From Gammaproteobacteria bacterium (GTDB taxonomy: Bacteria; Pseudomonadota; Gammaproteobacteria; Pseudomonadales; Azotimanducaceae): DNA of 49,581 bases. The DNA is taken from contig VXPO01000051.1 of assembly GCA_009839505.1 (NCBI GenBank), positions 1-49,581 of the forward strand. Direction: 5' to 3'. Both the position numbers and the translations under genes were made by a program. Below, piece after piece: positions 43,803-49,581 of the stretch; position 1 is the first letter of the stretch, and every line of letters starts with the position of its first letter. Below the pieces are notes generated by a model. The model saw only the letters and a list, made by a program, of their open reading frames with translations. It was not told where the DNA came from and did not search any database.

Positions 43803-46800
43803 CTATCGCCCACCGGCTGCCTCGCCGTCGGTCGTCCCGGTCGGCAGCGGCGCTACTCGTCTACGGTCGCCCCCAGGCGCGGGGTCGCCACCGGGCGGGG
43901 TTCCCTGGTTGATCGTGAGCCAACGCAGGTCGGTGAGGCGACCGAGCGGGGAAAGGTCGGAGAGCGGGTTGCCCGACAGGTCTAGGAACATGAGGTCGCC
44001 CAAGCCGCCGAGCACCCAGACGTCGGGCAACCGGTTGCCGGACAAGTCGAGCCGCCGCAGTGAGCGCGCTTCCCGGAGCATGGCGGCATCCGCCACGCCA
44101 TTGCCACTCAGGGAGAGATGGGCGAGTCGCGGGAGGGTCCACAGCGGCGTGATGTTCGAGACCCGGTTGCCGTCGAGCAGCAGCACCTCCAGGCGGCGCA
44201 GTTCCGACAGCGGCCGGAGGTCAGCCACCCGGTTGCCCGACAAGTCCAGCCGGCGTAGCCGGGTCAGGGAGGCGAGCGCGGAGAGGTCCGAGACCTGGTT
44301 GTACGAGAGGTCGAGCACGCTCAGGTTCGAGAGCAAGCCGAGGGGCGAAAGGTCCGAGACGGCGTTGCCCGACAGGTTGAGCTCCTCCAGCCCCGCAATC
44401 GGCGACAGCGGTGAGAGGTCGGAGACGCGGTTGTCGGCGAGGTCGAGCCGCACCAGATCCGCGAGCACGGGTAATTCTTGGAGGTCCACTTGGCCACTCG
44501 CGGAGAGGTCGAGGACCTCCACCTTGGCGCGTCGATCCCCGGGTCCGATTCCCCGCCGGGCGCTGGCATCCGGCGCGGTGCCAGCTGCTGGCGCCGTGGC
44601 CAGCACCTGCGTGACCGTCTTTCGGTCCAGCGCGGGCACCGGATTGAGGGAGGTGTCGCGCAGCGGATGCATGGCCGCCGGCAGGTAGCTGACCGTCACG
44701 CTTTCCGACCGGCCGACCGGCCTTGACAGCTCCAGCAGGGCCCCGTCTCCCACCACCGCGACCGACGCGACCGGGATTGACAGCGACCCAGCTGCCACCA
44801 CGAAGTCGCCCGGCGCGGGCACGGAGCCCGCGTCCAGCGCGCGGTCGAAGCGCAGGTTCAGCAGCGAGCCGGACAGGGTCACGCTGGTCGACGAGGTGCC
44901 CGCCGCCGGCCCGCAGGACACCCCGACATCCTCCGAGTGGCGGCAGTTGTGCACGCCCCAGCCCGTGGACGGACAGTCTGCCAAGCGCGACTCGCTGCCC
45001 GCGCACTGCACGTCGTCCAGCCAGATCGTTCCTGTCCCCTCGCCGAACGCCGCCTGATGCCGCGCCTCCCCGCCCGTGTGGCCGAGCTGTCGGCAGACCA
45101 CCGCCGCGTCGTTCGACGCGAAACGGTCGTCGCACACCGTGCCCCACTCCCCGTTGTGGTAGATCTCCACCCGGCCTTCCTCCACCGTCGTGCCGCCAAC
45201 CAGGCGAAGGTCACCTTCCGCCGCCTCGGCCGCTGGTCCCGCCACGGTCGTGCTGGCGCCCTCGGTGAGCTTCACGCCGTCGGCGGTGCATACGCCGCCC
45301 GCGTCGCAGGCTGCGCCGTCCGCGGGCAGCGACACCGTCACGGCGTTCCGTCCCGTCGGCGTGACCCGCAGCGCGAACTCGGCAGCGCCCTCGGCGGTCC
45401 GATTCACCCGGCGCATCCCGGTTACGGAGCCGTTGGTCACCGACAGCCGGTCGTGGCGCAGACGGCGCACGAGCGTGCTCACCCGGGCGCTGAACTTCAG
45501 CGTCAGCGTGAACTCCGACGAGCCGTCGTGGGCGGTCGGCACGTTCTCGAACCAGGCCGTGAGCGTGTCCTCGTCCGCCGCCCCCGTGCGCCCCTCGCCC
45601 GTCGCCGACCACCCGCTGGCGCCGTCCGCGTTCCTGGCCAGCACCTGCACCTGATACACCGTATCCGCCGACAGCCCCGTGATCGTCGCCTCGGTCGCCG
45701 TTCCCGCGTGCGGCCAGTCGGAGAAGGCGCCGTCGGCGTCGGCGCGGTATTGGATGTCGTAGTCGGTCAGCGCAGGTCGCCCGGCGTTCGCCGGCGCGCT
45801 CCAGGACACCGAAAGCGACGTACTAGACATCCCCGTCACGGTTGGGGCCATCGGCGTGTTAGGCGGTTCGTCGGCATTGGCCACCGCGATCGTCACCGGG
45901 ATCGTTGCGCCGCCGCCGTTGCCGTCCGACACGCTCACCGTCACCGAGCGGCTCGAGCCCGCCTCGTGGTCGAGCACTGCAGCCGTGCGCAACTGTCCGG
46001 TCGATCCGCCGATGGAGAAGTCCGCGGCATCCGTGCCGGTGAGGTCGTAGGTCAGCGTGTCGCCGTCGTCGTCCGTCGCCGACACCGGTGCGCCCACCGC
46101 CGTGCCCGCCGGCGCGTTCTCCGCCACCGAACGCGCCGCACTGGATCCGTCGTCGAACTCGGGCTCGTGGTTCGACACCGGCGACCCGACGAATGCCGCC
46201 GAACAGGACTGTCGCGTGTCGCGCACGCACACTGGCGTCGTATGGCCCGTGGGTAGTGTCGTCTCGTAGTTGGCGGCGTTCAGCGCGGATGCGTTGGCGT
46301 CCAGCCACGTCTGGTTCCACGTGAAGGTGTTGGAACTACGCGTGGCGTCGTCGAGCGGCAGGACCTCGCCCGCCCACTCCAGCACGAGGCCGCCGAACGT
46401 GTCCCCGCCGTTGCGTGTCCGAAACGTCACGCCGCCAGATGAGGCAACGATGATCTGTACGCGCCGCGTAAGGCCGGCGTGCTCGAACGTGTCGTCCCCC
46501 AGGGCGCCCACGTCGGGGTTCGGCAGGCTCGAGAAGCCCACGCCGGAGGAGTCCCCACCCACGGTCATGGTCGTGGACAAGAGCGGCGCGACAGCGCCGC
46601 GGGCGATGGTCACCGTGTAGGCCCCGACGGTCAGGCCGTCCTCCGCCGTCACCTTCACCTTGATCGTGCTGACGCCGAGGTCCAGGTTGACCTGGAATCC
46701 AGCCGCATTGCCGTCCGTGTCGGCCAGCACCGAGTCGGCGCCGTCGAGGTGCAGCACCGTAGCGCCGTCGTCGCTCTTGGTCCCGTCTATCGTGATCCGG

Positions 46801-48410
46801 TCCACGCCGCTGGCCACGCGCGCGATGTAGTCGGTGGTCGTCGCGGTGAAAGCCGGATTGAGCGCGATGGCGGCTTGCGTGCCGCCATCGTCCCAGGTCA
46901 GGCTCAGATCGCTCAGGGTGGCGTCGCTGGAGGGAGCCACGGCGTCGCCATTGATCTCAAACAAGGGCACGCGGTGATCTGTGTACCAGTCCCTGTCCGA
47001 GGTATGCACAAGCCGATCCGTGTCCATGCTCCACCCTGGCGCGACGCTGTTGAGAAAATCCGACGACGTCACTGAGATTTTGCAGCCCTTGCTGGTGTTC
47101 GAGGCATCCGAGTCAATCACCACGAAATACCTCGTGCTTGCCTCAAGCGTGGCGTTCGAAGGCGCTTCGAATGTCCTGACACCGATCCCGTTCGGCGCCC
47201 GGCCCAGGGAATGGATGCTCTCCTGTGGAAGGCCTCCCGCCGTGCTGTTGAAGATCCTGACTCTCAACCCGGCGCCGGACTGAGTCTGCGTAACGATGAT
47301 CTTCACTGACGTCAGCGCGTAACCCGCCTCATGGTCACCCGTTTCAAACCCCTGCGCGAAAGTGAACCTGTCTTTCGTGCCGATGAATCGGCCTTGACTG
47401 AGGGGTTCATCCAGGTTGCCGATGAGCGCATGCGGAGAACCCAGCAGCTCCGCCCGCGTGATCGCCAACGTGTAGGTCCTGGTGGTGGTCCCGTCGGCAG
47501 CCGTTACCTTCACCTGGATCCTGTTGTCGCCAACCGCGAGATCGACCTGGAACCCCTCCTTTTCGGCATCGGCGTCGGACAGCACCTGATCGCTACCATC
47601 GAGGTAGGCTACGGTGGCGCCGTCAGCATTGCTCGCAGTGCCTTCGATGGTTATCTGATCAACCAACGAGGCTGCGGTTGAGGTGTAGGACGTCATCGAC
47701 GGACTGAAAGTCGGAGACAGGTTTGTCGTAAATCGCTTGATCCCGTCATCGATCGACAGGGCGCTCAAGGTCGCGTCGGTGGATCGGGTGATGGCCTCGC
47801 CGCTGATTTCGATGAGCGGGACCGCGCTATGGGTGGTCCAGGACAGCGACTCCGCGTTCCCGGCGGTATGCCGATCCGCATTTCGGCTCCATCCGGACGC
47901 CGCGCTGGTGAGGGACTCCGACTCCGTCCCCGAAACTTCATAGTCGTTGCCGTCTCCCGAGGCCGTTGAGTCGAACACCACGAAGTACCGGGTGCCGTTC
48001 TCGAGCGTGGCGCTCGCCGGCAGCGTGAACGTCGCCGTCCCGTCGGAGATGGCCGGGTTGGTCAGCGTGTACAGGCTGTAGAACGGATTTCCGTTGCTCC
48101 GGGCGTTGAAGATCCTGACCCGGACGCCGTCCGAAGGCGCGGCGTCGGAGAGAACGGCCTTGACCGACGTGAGGTTGTAGCCACGCTCGTTGCTGCCGGT
48201 CTGGAATCGAATCGCCTGCACGAACTTGCTGCCGCCCGTCGAGCCGACGGTCAGACTGGCATCGGCGCTCTCACTCAGATTGCTGACCAGCACCTCTGCC
48301 TCGGCACTGCCAAGCAGGGCGACGCCGAACAACGAGGTCAGGGCGGCACGCCGGAGGGACCGGCCCCGTCGCCGGGGAAGGACCCCGGACTTGAGGACAC
48401 ACCGCTTCAC
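43803..48410 (-). CDS. Giant secreted protein: cadherin-like, FN3, SRCR, LRR
   Basis: About 1535 residues, paralogous to the protein at 38216 but without the protease. The start is a GTG at 48410 that overlaps the upstream stop as GTGA; the next residues form a signal peptide ([20 protein letters not shown]). Order: two choice-of-anchor-like beta modules (each with TRYFVV and GWS motifs, about residues 40-205 and 325-490), each followed by a cadherin-like beta-sandwich. Then come the [20 protein letters not shown] module, a cadherin repeat, FN3, SRCR (about 1067-1170), SwmB-like domain and LRRs (about 1297-1503). From 44170 to 45690 it is colinear with 38580-40100 at the DNA level, with a core of about 560 bp that is identical. 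It is likely secreted or surface-loose, function unknown. Confidence 0.88.
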   Translation of the reverse strand: MKRCVLKSGVLPRRRGRSLRRAALTSLFGVALLGSAEAEVLVSNLSESADASLTVGSTGGSKFVQAIRFQTGSNERGYNLTSVKAVLSDAAPSDGVRVRIFNARSNGNPFYSLYTLTNPAISDGTATFTLPASATLENGTRYFVVFDSTASGDGNDYEVSGTESESLTSAASGWSRNADRHTAGNAESLSWTTHSAVPLIEISGEAITRSTDATLSALSIDDGIKRFTTNLSPTFSPSMTSYTSTAASLVDQITIEGTASNADGATVAYLDGSDQVLSDADAEKEGFQVDLAVGDNRIQVKVTAADGTTTRTYTLAITRAELLGSPHALIGNLDEPLSQGRFIGTKDRFTFAQGFETGDHEAGYALTSVKIIVTQTQSGAGLRVRIFNSTAGGLPQESIHSLGRAPNGIGVRTFEAPSNATLEASTRYFVVIDSDASNTSKGCKISVTSSDFLNSVAPGWSMDTDRLVHTSDRDWYTDHRVPLFEINGDAVAPSSDATLSDLSLTWDDGGTQAAIALNPAFTATTTDYIARVASGVDRITIDGTKSDDGATVLHLDGADSVLADTDGNAAGFQVNLDLGVSTIKVKVTAEDGLTVGAYTVTIARGAVAPLLSTTMTVGGDSSGVGFSSLPNPDVGALGDDTFEHAGLTRRVQIIVASSGGVTFRTRNGGDTFGGLVLEWAGEVLPLDDATRSSNTFTWNQTWLDANASALNAANYETTLPTGHTTPVCVRDTRQSCSAAFVGSPVSNHEPEFDDGSSAARSVAENAPAGTAVGAPVSATDDDGDTLTYDLTGTDAADFSIGGSTGQLRTAAVLDHEAGSSRSVTVSVSDGNGGGATIPVTIAVANADEPPNTPMAPTVTGMSSTSLSVSWSAPANAGRPALTDYDIQYRADADGAFSDWPHAGTATEATITGLSADTVYQVQVLARNADGASGWSATGEGRTGAADEDTLTAWFENVPTAHDGSSEFTLTLKFSARVSTLVRRLRHDRLSVTNGSVTGMRRVNRTAEGAAEFALRVTPTGRNAVTVSLPADGAACDAGGVCTADGVKLTEGASTTVAGPAAEAAEGDLRLVGGTTVEEGRVEIYHNGEWGTVCDDRFASNDAAVVCRQLGHTGGEARHQAAFGEGTGTIWLDDVQCAGSESRLADCPSTGWGVHNCRHSEDVGVSCGPAAGTSSTSVTLSGSLLNLRFDRALDAGSVPAPGDFVVAAGSLSIPVASVAVVGDGALLELSRPVGRSESVTVSYLPAAMHPLRDTSLNPVPALDRKTVTQVLATAPAAGTAPDASARRGIGPGDRRAKVEVLDLSASGQVDLQELPVLADLVRLDLADNRVSDLSPLSPIAGLEELNLSGNAVSDLSPLGLLSNLSVLDLSYNQVSDLSALASLTRLRRLDLSGNRVADLRPLSELRRLEVLLLDGNRVSNITPLWTLPRLAHLSLSGNGVADAAMLREARSLRRLDLSGNRLPDVWVLGGLGDLMFLDLSGNPLSDLSPLGRLTDLRWLTINQGTPPGGDPAPGGDRRRVAPLPTGTTDGEAAGGR
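45067..45626. repeat. Identical segment shared with 39477-40036
   Basis: Partner of the repeat at 39477, same orientation, offset 5590 bp. The wider colinear similarity runs from about 44170 to 45690. Confidence 0.85.
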
Positions 48411-49581
48411 CGGTCCGAACGCCCGGTGGTGGCCCCGGCGTCGAGTATCAGCCAGCGCAGGGACGTCGGCCGGCTGTGCTGAGCCGGGTCGGCGATCGGG
48501 TTGCCGGGGATGCCCAGCCACACGAGCTTCGGCAGGTCGCCGAGCACCGAGACGTCCCGCAACGGGTTGTCCGCGAGGTCCAATCGGCGCAGCGACCATG
48601 CGTCCCGGAGCAGCGCGGCGTCGGCCACACGGTTGTCTCCTAGGCCGAGGTGGGCGAGGCGCGGCAGACCCCAGAGCGGCACCAGGTCCGCGACCCGGTT
48701 GCCGTCGAGCAACAGCACCTCGAGGCGGCGCAGTTCCGACAGCGGCCGGAGATCGGTCACGCGGTTGTCCGACAGGTCGAGGCGGCGCAGGGACGTCAGT
48801 CCCGCCAGCGGCGAGATGTCCGAAACCTGGTTGCCCGACAGGTCGAGCACGCGCAGGTGCGGGAGGCTGGCGAGCGGCGAGAGATCGGCCACCGCGTTGT
48901 CGCGCAGGTCGAGCACCTCGATGCCCGCCATCGCCGTCAGCGGCGAGAGATCGTCGACGCGGTTGCCGCCGAGGTCGAGCACTTCCACGTCCTCAAGCCC
49001 CGCCAGCGCGGACACGTCGACCAGGTCGTGCGACGACAGGTCGAGAAGCTCGATCTTGCCCGCGCTCCACGAGCCGGACGCCAGCAGGAACGTGGCCGGG
49101 ACATCCTCTGGCACCGCCGCCTGCGTAGGCGGAATCATGGAATCGAGCGTTCCCGAGCCAGCCGCTGTGATCGCCGTCCGCCCATGCTCGACCAACCGGT
49201 CGGTCAGTTCCGGCACCGGGTTGAACGACCCATCCTGCAGCGGGTGCATCGGCACCGGCAGGTAGCTGACCGATGCCTTCTCCGACGAATCGAACTTCCG
49301 CGACAGCGTCAGCACCGCCGCGCCATCGACGACGGCGACCGATTCGACGGAGATCGCCGCTTTGGCGGCCGACGAACCCGCAGCGACCACGAAGTCGCCC
49401 GGCTTCGGCACCGAGCCGCCATCAAGCGGCCGGTCGAAGCGCAACGTCAGCGCCGAGCCTGACACCGTCGCGGTATTGAGCGAGTTGCTCGCAGCCGGCC
49501 CGCACGACACGCCTACATCCTCCGAGTGGCGACAATTGTTTATTCCCCAGCCCCTGAACGAGCAATCGGCCAGCCGCGACT
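48407..49581 (-). CDS. SRCR/SwmB/LRR giant protein, C-terminal part
   Basis: The frame is open to the window edge, so the N-terminus lies outside. The visible 390 residues start in the end of an SRCR domain ([22 protein letters not shown]), then a SwmB-like domain ([27 protein letters not shown] to [22 protein letters not shown]). About ten LRRs of 21-22 residues follow ([22 protein letters not shown] and similar), ending [16 protein letters not shown]. The stop codon overlaps the GTG of the next gene by four bases, so this gene, the 43803 gene and the 38216 gene form one operon. It is the more diverged of the three paralogues. Confidence 0.87.
   Translation of the reverse strand, partial: SRLADCSFRGWGINNCRHSEDVGVSCGPAASNSLNTATVSGSALTLRFDRPLDGGSVPKPGDFVVAAGSSAAKAAISVESVAVVDGAAVLTLSRKFDSSEKASVSYLPVPMHPLQDGSFNPVPELTDRLVEHGRTAITAAGSGTLDSMIPPTQAAVPEDVPATFLLASGSWSAGKIELLDLSSHDLVDVSALAGLEDVEVLDLGGNRVDDLSPLTAMAGIEVLDLRDNAVADLSPLASLPHLRVLDLSGNQVSDISPLAGLTSLRRLDLSDNRVTDLRPLSELRRLEVLLLDGNRVADLVPLWGLPRLAHLGLGDNRVADAALLRDAWSLRRLDLADNPLRDVSVLGDLPKLVWLGIPGNPIADPAQHSRPTSLRWLILDAGATTGRSDR

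Noticed and set aside
43899-49265. Long plus-strand open frames under the giant LRR genes and under other GC-rich genes
   Set aside because: They are Arg/Ser/Pro-rich shadows caused by high GC at third positions; the minus-strand proteins have clear domains.

Overview
The window is a GC-rich bacterial chromosome segment, most likely from an uncultivated gammaproteobacterium. Evidence for this is the SelA/SelB/tRNA-Sec set, the FecI/FecR/TonB-receptor iron-type signalling cassette, the TldD/TldE pair and an E. coli-like TrxB. Giant secreted proteins built from SRCR, cadherin, fibronectin-III and leucine-rich repeats, an ankyrin protein and a sulfatase point to a marine, possibly sponge- or invertebrate-associated lifestyle. 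The host association is inference.

Layout. (1) 101-7280, minus strand: NAD-dependent beta-hydroxyacid dehydrogenase, soluble Ser/Thr kinase, TonB-dependent receptor and a SNF2 helicase with a SWIM zinc finger, all closely spaced. (2) 7418-10797, plus strand: selA, selB (4-nt overlap) and the tRNA-Sec gene selC, the machinery for selenocysteine insertion. No selenoprotein gene is visible here. (3) 10798-34661: three tandem segments, each ending in an exact 17-bp copy of the 3' end of selC (cores at 10781, 25361, 29398, 34645, all in the same orientation). Each internal core is preceded, at 57-60 bp, by a paired GTGGG motif with 11-bp period that looks like an integrase arm site. No recombinase gene lies in the window. 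Segment 1 (14.6 kb) holds a broken RES/Xre toxin-antitoxin module, then fecI-fecR-trxB-TonB receptor-YddA/SbmA-type ABC transporter-thioredoxin/ankyrin fusion, and the convergent tldD-tldE protease pair. Segment 2 (4 kb) holds an intact RES/Xre module and a three-gene operon whose first gene has an abortive-infection C-terminal domain. Segment 3 (5.2 kb) holds an AbiEi-like/AbiEii pair, a PD-(D/E)XK endonuclease and a TIGR04141-family protein. (4) 34662-37955: antitoxin and toxin remnants, hipB-hipA, and a sulfatase. (5) 38216-49581, minus strand: an operon of at least three giant secreted SRCR/LRR proteins, one with an N-terminal trypsin-like protease. Two of them share about 560 bp of apparently perfect identity.

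The main results are the serial integration array at selC with its short repeated end structure, two compact candidate defence operons carried on it, and a receptor-transporter-redox-protease locus that resembles the E. coli yddA-yddB-pqqL / Pectobacterium fus protein-import logic with thioredoxin and TldD/E parts instead of an M16 protease.
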